A stretch of 64,000 nt of DNA from MVRV01 sp964646755 (GCA_964646755.1 CAZYIE010000008.1:27386-91385), one strand, 5' to 3'. Shown: positions 25,238 to 34,257, counted from the stretch's first letter. Notes: a model not told the origin generated them from the letters alone. Made by a program: numbers and translations.

Positions 25238-27043
25238 TCAGGCGAATAAACTGATACTATCCGTTGATTGATCTGAAATATTTACCGGCCGCGCGGAAAT
25301 AATCGACGAAGTCGGAGTCTTAACCTTTTCCTCAGGAATCTCCTGACGGCTGCTGTTGCCCTGACCTGATCTGCCGTCCTGATAAAAAGCCTGCTGGCTG
25401 AAACTTTGCTGATATTCTTCGCGTTTATCCTGCATGAAGACATCGCAGCGTTCGATTGTCAGCCCCTGAGTTTGCAAGCTGCCTTTCAGTTTATCGATAT
25501 GTGTGTTCAATGTTTGCTGAACATCTTTATTATCGGCAACCAGCACAATTTCAACTTTACCGTTGCGGACAATTACATCCATCTCCAGCTTTCCCAAAGA
25601 AGGCGGATTCAATGTAATTTTTACTCTGCCACCGTCATTGGAGGCCATTTCTTTAATTTCGTTCGTTACCTGGCTGATTATTTCACCAGGTGAAAGAGAA
25701 TTACTTTTTTCCACCTTGGCTGAACCACTACCGACTGCATTAGCCGTATTTAAAGCAATTTCTTCATTTCTTATTTCAGCAGAAATAGTTTTCCCCTTTT
25801 GCTCGACCTTGATTTGACCTGCCGCCTCTTCCATAATTGCCTGCATCGTTTCCAACTGAGCCTTGTTTCCGGCATTCGCATTGGACGTATTCTGATATTG
25901 TACCTGGGCGAAGCGAAGGTTATCCTTACTAATTAATGATTCCTTCGTTTCTTGCAGAGATAAACGAGAATTATTGCGAATGACGTGATCTTCTTTTGAT
26001 GATTCGGAATTCTGGATATCTTTGCTGATTTTGTTTTCTTCTTTTACGGCAGCCACATTAACAACAATTTTACTACCAGTACTTGCAGAAAGTTGAGCCT
26101 CTTTGAAAATCACCTTCTCCGGTTGTACCGTTCTTTCATCAGTTTTAAGCAAAGGTAATTTTTCTTTCTGGGAGCCTGCAAATTGAATTTCGTTATCAGC
26201 AGTTTGTTCTTTTGATTGTGTTTGCGGGTTAATATGGAGAGTCTGCTCTTCGCCAGATTTTGTCGAGATTACTTTTTTAAAATCCATTCCATCAATTTTA
26301 CTTTGAGTAACCTTAGAAGATTCATCTTTTATTTGTGATTGAAAATTAATATTATCTGACTTCTTTTCTACTGATTGCATAGCTATTGCATTTTTAAACT
26401 CCATTCCCTCAGTTTTAACGGAAGCAGTTGGGGAAGATCCATCTCTGGAAGAAAGTTTGTTGCCGGCTTTTTCCAAAGTTGTTCCACCGGAAGAACTCAA
26501 GATGACAGTTTTATCATTAATTGCTTTTTGTTCATTTTCGCTATTGCCAGTTTTTGCTTTAAATTCATTCTCCGGAAGGCTGGCTGTTATATCGGCCTTT
26601 CCTTTTGCATCCGTTTTAATATTCCCTGCTGCCACATTTTTTTTCATTAAATCCATTTTTTTCAGCAGAGCATCAACAAGAATTTCCAGCTGACCATTTT
26701 GCTCTTGGCCTACGTTAGCTAGATCACCGGACTGGGCTAAGCCGGCTAATGCTTGTTGCAGTTCTTTTAAATTAATATCTCCCTGAAGCAATGAAATTGC
26801 CTGTTCCAGGGTAATTTTTTTCCCATTTATATTTAAAGCCGAAGAAGATTTATTTTTCTCACTCATCTGCTGATTTAATAATTGGAGAAAAGGAGCCAGG
26901 GCATTTAAATCTTCTTCGCCTTTAGCGGCCTGTTTATCTTTTCCTTTTCCCTTGCCTCTGGCAGTACCGATAATGTTCAACAGATCGGCAGATCCTTTAC
27001 TTTCCGTGTTGACTGAGGGTGACGCTTGTATGGCCTGTTCCAT
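25238..27043 (-). CDS. fliK: Flagellar hook-length control protein FliK
   Basis: FliK measures the hook during export and triggers the FlhB switch. The protein is long (601 residues against about 405 in Salmonella). Residues 1-420 are low-complexity, Lys/Gln/Ser-rich and probably extended, as expected of the ruler part. The C-terminal switch domain (about residues 455-560) has VKITLNPPSLGKLEMDVIV and KGSLQTQGLTIERCDVFM. It is first in the fliK-flgD-flgE unit, 53 bases after a sigma-54 promoter. Its greater length may relate to a longer hook or to the enlarged FlgE subunit. Confidence 0.93.
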   Translation of the reverse strand: MEQAIQASPSVNTESKGSADLLNIIGTARGKGKGKDKQAAKGEEDLNALAPFLQLLNQQMSEKNKSSSALNINGKKITLEQAISLLQGDINLKELQQALAGLAQSGDLANVGQEQNGQLEILVDALLKKMDLMKKNVAAGNIKTDAKGKADITASLPENEFKAKTGNSENEQKAINDKTVILSSSGGTTLEKAGNKLSSRDGSSPTASVKTEGMEFKNAIAMQSVEKKSDNINFQSQIKDESSKVTQSKIDGMDFKKVISTKSGEEQTLHINPQTQSKEQTADNEIQFAGSQKEKLPLLKTDERTVQPEKVIFKEAQLSASTGSKIVVNVAAVKEENKISKDIQNSESSKEDHVIRNNSRLSLQETKESLISKDNLRFAQVQYQNTSNANAGNKAQLETMQAIMEEAAGQIKVEQKGKTISAEIRNEEIALNTANAVGSGSAKVEKSNSLSPGEIISQVTNEIKEMASNDGGRVKITLNPPSLGKLEMDVIVRNGKVEIVLVADNKDVQQTLNTHIDKLKGSLQTQGLTIERCDVFMQDKREEYQQSFSQQAFYQDGRSGQGNSSRQEIPEEKVKTPTSSIISARPVNISDQSTDSISLFA

Positions 27044-27095
27044 ATTAGTCCTTTAGTGACCGTGATAAACAGCTTAATCATTTTATAGACTCTTC

Positions 27096-27111
27096 AGCAA
27101 AAGGCATGCCA
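27096..27111 (-). promoter_or_regulatory. Sigma-54 (-24/-12) promoter for fliK-flgD-flgE
   Basis: On the minus strand the site is TGGCAT, five bases, TTGCT, a full consensus match. The predicted start of transcription is near 27085, about 40 bases before the fliK start codon. Confidence 0.88.
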
Positions 27112-27190
27112 GCAATAGTATATGTTTTTTATTCAATGATTATAATATTTTAAAGACAGTGCTTGTTATTTGATGTTCTAGGTAGGAAAA

Positions 27191-27206
27191 TATTGCCCGG
27201 GCAATA
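27191..27206. repeat. 16-base perfect palindrome between terminator and fliK promoter
   Basis: TATTGCCCGGGCAATA reads the same on both strands. It lies 80 bases upstream of the -24 element of the fliK promoter, a distance at which activators of sigma-54 promoters commonly bind. It could be an activator or repressor site, or merely a short hairpin. Confidence 0.4.
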
Positions 27207-27230
27207 CAGAAAATATTTATCTTTATCTGG

Positions 27231-27263
27231 CAAAAAAAGTCCTCCGAGGTGGAGGACTTTTTA
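27231..27263 (-). terminator. Intrinsic terminator after motE
   Basis: A perfect 12-bp stem (AAAAAGTCCTCC and its complement) with a 5-base loop is followed on the minus strand by seven T. It lies 48 bases after the motE stop and closes the long flgB-to-motE transcription unit just before the fliK promoter. Confidence 0.88.
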
Positions 27264-27310
27264 TATGGTAATCATACCCCTTTTTCTGGGCATGGAATTA
27301 TTCGTCTTGC

Positions 27311-27937
27311 TTACTGCCCCCCGGAACGCGTTATTTCTTTTGTAATCTCCACCGCCTTTTGCGGGCTAAGATATCCCCAGATGGCGCCGGCCTTATCCTT
27401 CTTCATATTCATTGTAATTCCGGCGGCAGTTTTTATATCCAATTTTTCCAGCATTGAACCGGCTTTGGCGGCAGGTGTTGCTTCATATACTTTGGCCATT
27501 TCTTTGTATTTCTTCACGTCGGAAGTTTGACTGGCCTCAAGTACAGTAGTTAATTTTTCTTCCTGGCTCTTCAACAAGGCAATTTTATCCGTTATTTCTT
27601 TACGCAACGTAAGCAGGCGTTGTTCCTCCGTACGCAAAGCATTTTCCCGGTTATCCAATTCATTTTTTTTGGCTAAAAGGGCAGCCGCTAAGTCTCTTTC
27701 CTTAGATAAACTGGCATCTAATGCATCGTTAGCCGGTGGAGCCGGCATAACAGAGCCAACTATGGAAGGAGCCACAGTTGCAGGCGCTGCAGCCGGTTGC
27801 TGTGCCTGAGCTAAACTGGTAAGCAAATTCGCTGCGGGCAGAATATCTGATTTTGAAATAAAGCCTACGACCGAGGCAACTTTGGTAAGGATCAAAACCA
27901 ATATCAGTATTTGAACTCCAATTAATAATTTTTTCAT
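27311..27937 (-). CDS. MotE-like periplasmic flagellar protein (MgtE_N-type C-terminus)
   Basis: The 208-residue product has an N-terminal signal anchor (about residues 4-24), an Ala/Pro-rich stretch, a coiled coil at about residues 78-135 (ERDLAAALLAKKNELDNREN onward) and a C-terminal helical domain with KVYEATPAAKAGSMLEKLDI and LSPQKAVEITKEITRS. This pattern matches MotE, known as a chaperone for the periplasmic motor protein MotC in alphaproteobacteria and found next to fliJ in many other phyla. I see no motC here, so its partner is unknown. It follows fliJ after 2 bases and is followed by a strong terminator. Confidence 0.78.
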   Translation of the reverse strand: MKKLLIGVQILILVLILTKVASVVGFISKSDILPAANLLTSLAQAQQPAAAPATVAPSIVGSVMPAPPANDALDASLSKERDLAAALLAKKNELDNRENALRTEEQRLLTLRKEITDKIALLKSQEEKLTTVLEASQTSDVKKYKEMAKVYEATPAAKAGSMLEKLDIKTAAGITMNMKKDKAGAIWGYLSPQKAVEITKEITRSGGQ

Positions 27938-27939
27938 TT

Positions 27940-28374
27940 TTATCTCCTGCCAAATCTTAAGACAGCCATTTCATCGGAATTTTTTTGTTCAGACGCTCTC
28001 TCAGCACTGGCGTATTCTTCAGCATGCCGTTCTTTAAGTTTCTCCATAATTTTTCTTTTTTTTACTGCTTCGAGCAATTCTTTTCTTTTGGTTTCTAATT
28101 GTTCGGAAACCTGAGCTATAGTTATACTTTGATTTTTCTCATTTTCTCTCACTTGCTCAACATAAGAAATATAGCGGGCGATATCATCAACAGGCAAAGA
28201 TTTGTTTTGCATTTTTCTCAATTCGCCAATTAAATTTGCCCTTTCATTAATTAAGTTTATTAGCTTTAATTCTTCTAATTCGAGTTCACGCTTTTTTTCC
28301 GAAAACTCCCCCAGAATTTTTTCCTCAATATTCTTTCTGTAATCCAACACTGACTGGAGCGAGAAAACAAACAT
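27940..28374 (-). CDS. fliJ: Export ATPase stalk protein FliJ
   Basis: FliJ inserts into the FliI hexamer and links it to FlhA. From the ATG at 28374 the product is 144 residues, the usual length, starting MFVFSLQSVLDYRKNIEEK, the conserved FliJ opening. The whole protein is predicted as two long antiparallel coiled-coil helices rich in Glu, Lys and Arg. An in-frame extension of 31 codons would run into fliI and is not conserved. It lies 10 bases after fliI. Confidence 0.93.
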   Translation of the reverse strand: MFVFSLQSVLDYRKNIEEKILGEFSEKKRELELEELKLINLINERANLIGELRKMQNKSLPVDDIARYISYVEQVRENEKNQSITIAQVSEQLETKRKELLEAVKKRKIMEKLKERHAEEYASAERASEQKNSDEMAVLRFGRR

Positions 28375-28384
28375 ATATCCTATT

Positions 28385-29710
28385 CTATACTTTAAGAAGT
28401 TCCTTAAGCTGAGTTCCGGCAGATTCAAAATCAACTCTTTCACTGATATTCTGCCGCAAAAAAGCATTCACTTTATCTATCATTTTGATGGCGTAATCAA
28501 TTTCCGGATTTGAACCTTGTACATAAGCTCCGATGTTGATTAAATCTTCCGCCTTTTTATAAGTGGCAACAATATTCAAAAGTTCGTTCGCCCCATTTTT
28601 TTGTTCATTACTAACAATGTCGATCATAACCCTGCTAATGCTTTGTAAAACATCAATTGCCGGATAATGATTTTTATGGGCCAAGCTCCGGGAAAGAGAG
28701 ATGTGGCCGTCAAGGATGGAACGCGCCGCATCAGAAATCGGCTCGTTAAAATCATCACCTTCCACCAAAACTGTGTAAAGCCCGGTTATCGAACCGACAC
28801 CTTCCACAATACCTGAGCGTTCCAGCAATTTCGGCAACAGGCTGAAAACGGACGGTGTGTAACCTTTTGTCGTGGGCGGTTCACCGACAGATAAACCTAC
28901 TTCTCTTTGCGCCATCGCAAATCGAGTCAATGAATCTACCATCAGCAGAACATCATTTCCCTGATCGCGGAAATATTCGGAAACAGTTGTGGCAACATAG
29001 GCAGCCCTCATGCGAACCAAGGGGTGCATATCGGAGGCGGCAACAACGACAACAGATCGCTTCAGACCTTCTTCTCCCAGGTTTTTTTCCAGAAACTCCC
29101 GAACTTCCCTGCCCCGCTCACCAATTAAACCGATAACATTCACATCGGCGTTTGTGTTCAGGGCAATCATTCCCATAAGGACGCTTTTTCCTACACCCGA
29201 TCCGGAGAAAATACCCATCCTCTGGCCTTTACCACAGGTAAAAAGCGCATTGAGAGCGCGGATACCTAAATCCATCGGCTGGGCAATGCGGCCGCGAGCC
29301 AGAGGATTAATAGGTTCTGCATAAATTGGATATTCATCGGCAAACTCAATCGGGCCTTTATTATCTATGGGATTTCCCAGCCCATCGATCACTCTTCCCA
29401 GAAGACCGCGACCTACACCGATACTTGCTTTTCTGCCCAGGGAAAGTATTTTACTGCCTGGCCCCAAGCCCTGAATGCTTTGCAGAGGCATTAAAAGCAC
29501 CCGATCGTTTTTGAAGCCAACAACTTCAGCTTCCAGCGGAACGTCACCATTTATCGGCATTATTCCGCAGACATCCCCTATTGACGCAGCCGGACCGCAC
29601 CCCGTCACCATTAATCCAACTATTTCGGCAACCTTACCGTTAACACGAATCGGATTAATTCGTTCCAAGAGTTTTTCATATTTGCTTAAATCGACCGCTT
29701 CTGTGTTCAT
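28385..29710 (-). CDS. fliI: Flagellar export ATPase FliI
   Basis: FliI is the F1-beta-like ATPase of the export apparatus. The Walker A motif FSGSGVGKSVLMGMIA lies at about residues 166-181, the catalytic GLIGERGREVREF near 195-207, and Walker B DVLLMVDSLTRFAMAQREVG near 244-263. The type III signature EPPTTKGYTPSVFSLLPKLL follows. Length 441 is normal. It is encoded between fliH and fliJ. The 73-base spacer from fliH carries a repeat element (29711-29797). Confidence 0.97.
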   Translation of the reverse strand: MNTEAVDLSKYEKLLERINPIRVNGKVAEIVGLMVTGCGPAASIGDVCGIMPINGDVPLEAEVVGFKNDRVLLMPLQSIQGLGPGSKILSLGRKASIGVGRGLLGRVIDGLGNPIDNKGPIEFADEYPIYAEPINPLARGRIAQPMDLGIRALNALFTCGKGQRMGIFSGSGVGKSVLMGMIALNTNADVNVIGLIGERGREVREFLEKNLGEEGLKRSVVVVAASDMHPLVRMRAAYVATTVSEYFRDQGNDVLLMVDSLTRFAMAQREVGLSVGEPPTTKGYTPSVFSLLPKLLERSGIVEGVGSITGLYTVLVEGDDFNEPISDAARSILDGHISLSRSLAHKNHYPAIDVLQSISRVMIDIVSNEQKNGANELLNIVATYKKAEDLINIGAYVQGSNPEIDYAIKMIDKVNAFLRQNISERVDFESAGTQLKELLKV

Positions 29711-29797
29711 ATTTAAGTCTGACTTAGAGAACTACTGTAGCATTGTGATATCGTAACCGACATAAGAAGCTGTAACGAAATGTCTATTTCGTTACAG
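29711..29797. repeat. Intergenic repeat with 12-bp hairpin overlapping the fliH stop
   Basis: A perfect 12-bp stem (CTGTAACGAAAT at 29770-29781 and its complement at 29786-29797) encloses a GTCT loop; one arm contains the fliH stop codon. The neighbouring sequence (CGTAACCGACATAAG) has a diverged counterpart at about 10073-10160, again directly after a gene end. There is no U tract on the minus strand. Confidence 0.5.
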
Positions 29798-30479
29798 TAC
29801 CTAACATTGCCGCTCTGATCTCTTTTATTTGACTTTCCAGCCTTGCATCAACTTCGCCAAACATCGTTTCCACAACTACACCACCCCTTTTGATGGAAAC
29901 ATCTTCTTCAAAAACGACATTACGCACACCATCGACTGACTGCAAAAAATCTTTCTTTACTTCCATTATATAACGAAAATCCTGCGGATTGATTCTGATC
30001 TTCATCCCTTCTGTTTCTGAAATATTCTTTAAAACACCTTTGAGGACTCCCAGAATAACTTCTTTGCGCGTTGCCACTTCCTGAAGTATTACTTTTTCCG
30101 CAACTGCCAGGCTAAGTTTTACTATCTGCTCTTCAGTTTTTGCGACAATATCTTTCCTAATCAGAGGTATCGCCTGGGTCATAGTAGATAGCGCATTCAG
30201 CACCTGTGTTATCTCTTTTTTTTGAAATTCGACGCCTTCGTTGAATCCTTTCCGGTAGCAATCATCACTGACCTGGCGGAGGTGTTGCTCCATCTCGGCT
30301 TGGAGTTTTTCTTTTTCTGTTTTTGGGGATACCGGTAATAAATCATCATCTCCCGGCCAATAGGCGCCGGGACCTTCTCCATCTGTAAAAACACAGAACA
30401 ATGACACCGGTTTGCCTGAATCAATTACCTCATCAGCTTTGATGACATTAGCTTTATACAAATCCATCTGTTTCACCAC
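29784..30479 (-). CDS. fliH: Export ATPase regulator FliH
   Basis: FliH binds FliI and the C ring and restrains the ATPase. The 231-residue protein has a variable N-terminus, a coiled middle with YRKGFNEGVEFQKKEITQVL (about residues 96-116) and the conserved C-terminal part with LAVAEKVILQEVATRKEVIL, IRINPQDFRYIMEVKKDF and VVVETMFGEVDARLESQI. It overlaps the end of fliG by 26 bases; a start four codons in (ATG at 30467) would shorten this to 14. It sits between fliG and fliI as usual. Confidence 0.93.
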   Translation of the reverse strand: MVKQMDLYKANVIKADEVIDSGKPVSLFCVFTDGEGPGAYWPGDDDLLPVSPKTEKEKLQAEMEQHLRQVSDDCYRKGFNEGVEFQKKEITQVLNALSTMTQAIPLIRKDIVAKTEEQIVKLSLAVAEKVILQEVATRKEVILGVLKGVLKNISETEGMKIRINPQDFRYIMEVKKDFLQSVDGVRNVVFEEDVSIKRGGVVVETMFGEVDARLESQIKEIRAAMLGTVTK

Positions 30480-31446
30480 CCCGCAGGATGACTATTCTGC
30501 CCTCTGCCTCCAGTTTCTTCGTCATTTCCACAATCTTACGCTGAGAGTTTTCCACCTCGGAGAGTCTAATAGGCGGCATGAGGGAAATCTCTTCGCGTAA
30601 CATATCGGCGCCACGTTTGGACATATTCTTGAAAATCTTTTCCCGCATACTTTCATCGACCATTTTAAGTGATCTGGATAAATCTTCAGAGCTGACATCT
30701 TTCATCAACTCTTGCAGTGATTTGTCATCCAGTTGCATGACGTCATCAAAGCTAAACATGAAATTACGGATTTCCGAGGCCAACTCCGGTTCGGAATCTT
30801 CTAATGATGCCATAATGGCATTTTCCGTGGTGCGACTCATCCGGGTCAAGATATTAGCCATCAATTGTACGCCACCCAATTGCTGATCACTTGTGCCTCC
30901 GACAATTAATTCTTTCTCCAGTGTTTTAGCAACTTCATCAATAAATTCTCTCGGAACACTTTTGAGTGTAGCCATACGCTTCGAAATTTCGTACTGAATT
31001 TCCGGAGAAAAAAATTCCAGAACCTGAGCTGCTTTTTCCGGTTTTAAATGAACTAATATCAGTGCTATCGTTTGAGGGTGTTCCGTTTTGGTAAAATCCG
31101 CCATCACTTTGGGGTCGACGTCTTGCAACATTTCTATAATCGGATTATCATTAGCAGAGTTTTCCACTTCGTTTAAAATATCCTGTGCATCGATCTCTCC
31201 CAACGCCTTAACAACAAGGTTCTTGGGGGCACCGTCACGCACTGAAATCATCCCACCTTGCTCTTTAGCCATAGTACAGAATTCTTTTGCCACATCACTG
31301 AGTGTATCGGCAGGAATATTCGTTACACGGCTCATTTGTTTTCCTAACTTGCGAATTTCCGCCGGGCGCAGATTTTTCATGACATTTGCCGCCAAATCTT
31401 CATCTAATGATAACAGCAATATTGCCGCTTTCTCTTCGCCGGTCAT
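30454..31446 (-). CDS. fliG: Flagellar motor switch protein FliG
   Basis: FliG is the rotor part that touches the stator. The N-terminal TGEEKAAILLLSLDEDLAAN is the family opening, the middle domain has the EHPQTIALILVHLKPEKAAQ motif (about residues 126-145), and the C-terminal torque helix contains the charged SKRGADMLREEISLMPPIRL. Length 330 is standard. It lies between fliF and fliH and overlaps fliH slightly. Confidence 0.97.
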   Translation of the reverse strand: MTGEEKAAILLLSLDEDLAANVMKNLRPAEIRKLGKQMSRVTNIPADTLSDVAKEFCTMAKEQGGMISVRDGAPKNLVVKALGEIDAQDILNEVENSANDNPIIEMLQDVDPKVMADFTKTEHPQTIALILVHLKPEKAAQVLEFFSPEIQYEISKRMATLKSVPREFIDEVAKTLEKELIVGGTSDQQLGGVQLMANILTRMSRTTENAIMASLEDSEPELASEIRNFMFSFDDVMQLDDKSLQELMKDVSSEDLSRSLKMVDESMREKIFKNMSKRGADMLREEISLMPPIRLSEVENSQRKIVEMTKKLEAEGRIVILRGGETDGFV

Positions 31447-31485
31447 CTGGTTTTGTCCTTAATAATTGATGCAGAGATTTTAATT

Positions 31486-33042
31486 TTATTTAATCCAGTT
31501 TCTCAATATGTCGGCAAACTGCTTGGAATCCGCCCGGGCCATTTCTCTGGCGATCTCAGCTGCTGTAAGCGGCTGGCCTCCAGATGCTTGCATTTCCGCT
31601 GCAACTTGCCTTGCGTATTGTTCGGCCTGAGTTTCTCCTGCAATACTGAGCGCTGCGTTCGCACCAGGCAATTGTCGGACAGGCACAGGCGCTGCTTTCG
31701 TGATGTTTGTAATCAGCGGTCGGACGATAAATAATAAAATGAATATAATGACACCGGCAATAGCGATGTAACCAAATATTGGGATGAACGTCTCCACTCT
31801 TTCTTTTATCGAAGGAGATTCTGCTTCTTCAATATCAGCTTTCCTGAACGGCATATTCGTTACAACAACTTGATCTCCTCTTTGCGCATTTATTCCGGCT
31901 GATTTACGGACTAAATCCTCGATTGATTCGATTTCATTTTTTGTGCGAGGTTGATAAATTTCTTCGCCCTTTTCATTTTTCTTATAGGTACCATCTACCA
32001 AAACTGCAATCGAAAGCTTCTTTGTATCCCCTACGGGCATAACCGTTTTATTAGTTACTTTATTAATCTCATAATTGATAATTTCATCTAATTTTTCCTT
32101 TTCAGGATTTTCCGATAACGCTCCCGTTTTCAATACGGCATTAGTTTTATCCGAATTACGCTGAACACTTCTCACAACCGGCGCTTCTGAATCGTATGAT
32201 TCTTCCGTTTTCTCCGTTACACGAAAATCAAGTTCCGCTGTAACTCGAACAACAGCCTTCCCTTTCCCCACTACATTTTCCAGCATTGATTGGATCCTGC
32301 CCGCTAAGTCTTTTTCTGTGTTTCTTTGGAAATCGACTTGCGAAGCGGTAAGCTTGGAAAGTTTGTTGGTATCGCCATGACTCGCCGATAGGATCGTCCC
32401 GCGTGAATCTACGACCATTACATCATCGGGATTCATGCCTTCTATGGAACTGGCGACCAGGTGAACAATCCCTTCGATTTGTGCCGGTCGAATTGTCTTG
32501 CCTGATTTCAATCGCAGAGTAACAGAAGCCGTCGGCCTTTTTTGCTGTTCGGAAAAAAGAGAATCCTTGGGAAGAGCAATGTGTACACGGCTGGACTGAA
32601 TTTCATCAAGTCCATTAATGGTGCGGGCAAGCTCACCCTGCAGGGCGCGCCGGTAATTCAATTGTTGTTCAAATTCCGTTGCTCCCAGTGTTTTATTATC
32701 AAATATTTCAAACCCGACACCGCTGCCCTGCGGTAATCCTGCAGCTGCAAGCTCCAATCGCAATTCCGACACTTTTTCCGTTGGCACGGAAACAGCGTTC
32801 CCCGATGATGAAATTTTATAGGGTATTTTCTTTTCATTCAATTTCCCGACAATAGAGCCGGCATCTTCTGTTGACAAATTGGAGAAAAGCACCCGGTATT
32901 CAATTTGATTTGTTAAATAGACCATGAGCCCAATACTGGCCGCAGTAACCATCGCAACTAAAATCACCGACATTTTGCGCCCTGAGCTTAATGAATCAAA
33001 TCCCGCCCATAATTTCGCCAAAAATTGTAAAAGTGAATCCAT
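31486..33042 (-). CDS. fliF: MS-ring protein FliF
   Basis: FliF forms the MS ring, the base of the motor. Two membrane segments bracket the periplasmic part: about residues 24-44 (MSVILVAMVTAASIGLMVYL) and about 430-450 (FGYIAIAGVIIFILLFIV). The ring-building motifs include VLFSNLSTEDAGSIVGKLNE, RRALQGELARTINGLDEIQ and VHIALPKDSLF. The C-terminal cytoplasmic tail with EIAREMARADSKQFADILRN binds FliG. Length 518 is normal. Confidence 0.97.
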   Translation of the reverse strand: MDSLLQFLAKLWAGFDSLSSGRKMSVILVAMVTAASIGLMVYLTNQIEYRVLFSNLSTEDAGSIVGKLNEKKIPYKISSSGNAVSVPTEKVSELRLELAAAGLPQGSGVGFEIFDNKTLGATEFEQQLNYRRALQGELARTINGLDEIQSSRVHIALPKDSLFSEQQKRPTASVTLRLKSGKTIRPAQIEGIVHLVASSIEGMNPDDVMVVDSRGTILSASHGDTNKLSKLTASQVDFQRNTEKDLAGRIQSMLENVVGKGKAVVRVTAELDFRVTEKTEESYDSEAPVVRSVQRNSDKTNAVLKTGALSENPEKEKLDEIINYEINKVTNKTVMPVGDTKKLSIAVLVDGTYKKNEKGEEIYQPRTKNEIESIEDLVRKSAGINAQRGDQVVVTNMPFRKADIEEAESPSIKERVETFIPIFGYIAIAGVIIFILLFIVRPLITNITKAAPVPVRQLPGANAALSIAGETQAEQYARQVAAEMQASGGQPLTAAEIAREMARADSKQFADILRNWIK

Positions 33043-33071
33043 AAGAAAATCCGATTAAGAAAATTAAGTAA

Positions 33072-33374
33072 TTATACCTGCATTCGCATAACTTCCTGAT
33101 AAGCATCGAGGATTTTATTGCGAACCTGCATCATCACCTGGAAAGAAATGCCTGCTTTTTCCAGAGCAATCATCGCTTCATGAATAGAACCAGCATCTTC
33201 CAATTGAACTTTGGCAATTGTTTTATCTGCATCATTTTGCAATTTGCTGATGTCCGAAATTGCATCTTTCAGTACTGAACCAAACGAACTTCCTCCCGCT
33301 TGATTTTCACTATCTGGTTTTGCGGGAGTTATACTTACCGGATTTAAACTGCCGGGAATGTTAACATTTGTCAT
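33072..33374 (-). CDS. fliE: MS ring-rod junction protein FliE
   Basis: FliE joins the MS ring to the rod. The 100-residue protein has the standard length, with SSFGSVLKDAISDISKLQND (about residues 30-49) and the conserved C-terminal helix IHEAMIALEKAGISFQVMMQ, then VRNKILDAYQEVMRMQV. It lies between flgC and fliF in the flgB-C-fliE-F order. Confidence 0.96.
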   Translation of the reverse strand: MTNVNIPGSLNPVSITPAKPDSENQAGGSSFGSVLKDAISDISKLQNDADKTIAKVQLEDAGSIHEAMIALEKAGISFQVMMQVRNKILDAYQEVMRMQV

Positions 33375-33394
33375 ATCATTAGCTCCATTATTGA

Positions 33395-33820
33395 TTATTT
33401 ACCTATACTCATGGCTGTTACTGCCATATTTTTCGCCGCATCAAAAGCTGTGGCACAGGCCTCATAAGTACGGTTGGCCGTAATCATTTCCGCCATCTCC
33501 AGCATTGCATTTACATTAGGGAAAGATACAAAGCCATCTTTATCCGCATCGGGATGGGCCGGATCATATACTCTTTTAATTCCTTCTTTGTCTTCCGTTA
33601 TCCCTTTAACCTTCACTGCCTGGACTGCGCCTTCCAGAGTTTTATCGAAACCCTGTTTTAACGGATCAGCCTCAAAAGTGATTAATTTTCTTTTATAAGG
33701 CCCTCCCTCCGGAGTACTTGTTGTGTTGATATTAGCCAGATTACTCGTAATAACGTCCATCTTAGCCCTTTGTGCCGAAAGGCCAGTACCGCAAATCTTG
33801 AAAGTTGTAAAAAATTCCAT
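33395..33820 (-). CDS. flgC: Proximal rod protein FlgC
   Basis: FlgC is a proximal rod subunit. The 141-residue product shows TSNLANINTTSTPEGGPYKR (about residues 26-45) and the C-terminal VNAMLEMAEMITANRTYEAC and AFDAAKNMAVTAM. Both are typical. It is 1 base from the flgB stop, so the two are translated together. Confidence 0.97.
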   Translation of the reverse strand: MEFFTTFKICGTGLSAQRAKMDVITSNLANINTTSTPEGGPYKRKLITFEADPLKQGFDKTLEGAVQAVKVKGITEDKEGIKRVYDPAHPDADKDGFVSFPNVNAMLEMAEMITANRTYEACATAFDAAKNMAVTAMSIGK

Positions 33821-33821
33821 A

Positions 33822-34202
33822 TTATTTAGCCTCAGTCAAAACGTTTTTTATGCCTCGAAATTTTCGCGCCAGTAACTCTGCACTTAGATTATACATCAGC
33901 TGATTTTCAGCTAAATTAGTCATTTCTTTATCTAAATTAGCTTTTTCGTCAGATTTGACCAATTTAAAATCGTTTTTGGTAAATTCATCCTTGGCATTGG
34001 GAAAATGTTTCTCGTTTGTTTGGGATAAGCGAACTTTTAAGTCGATAGCCCGACGCAAATCTTCTTTAAATACGTAATCCGCCGTTTTATAATCAGCAGA
34101 ATCCAAGTTACTGATATTAGAAGCAATCACTTTATTGCGTTCAGAACGAAAATCCAACATTGTTGATAATAAATTAAATGTCTTCCCGAATAAAGATTCC
34201 AT
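33822..34202 (-). CDS. flgB: Proximal rod protein FlgB
   Basis: FlgB is the first rod subunit and the first gene of its unit. From the ATG at 34202 the product has 126 residues, with FRSERNKVIASNISNLDSAD and the C-terminal MTNLAENQLMYNLSAELLAR-like helix. The ATG at 34202 is preceded by GAGAGG at good spacing, while an in-frame GTG six codons upstream would lie almost at the predicted transcription start, so I take the ATG. The sigma-54 promoter at 34229-34244 is 27 bases upstream. Confidence 0.95.
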   Translation of the reverse strand: MESLFGKTFNLLSTMLDFRSERNKVIASNISNLDSADYKTADYVFKEDLRRAIDLKVRLSQTNEKHFPNAKDEFTKNDFKLVKSDEKANLDKEMTNLAENQLMYNLSAELLARKFRGIKNVLTEAK

Positions 34203-34228
34203 TATTAAACCTCTCTGCACAAATTATG

Positions 34229-34244
34229 TGCAAATCGCATACCA
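34229..34244 (-). promoter_or_regulatory. Sigma-54 (-24/-12) promoter for flgB-C-fliE-F-G-H-I-J-motE
   Basis: On the minus strand: TGGTAT, five bases, TTGCA. The only deviation is T for C in the -24 box, the same deviation as at 22061 and 39516. The start of transcription is expected near 34218. It lies in the 55-base gap after the FlrC-like gene, so the flgB unit has its own promoter. Confidence 0.84.
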
Positions 34245-34257
34245 AAGGACTACCTCA

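Noticed and set aside
34203..34220. GTG at 34220 as the flgB start
   Set aside because: The ribosome site GAGAGG lies downstream of it and the predicted sigma-54 transcription start is only about 2 bases away.
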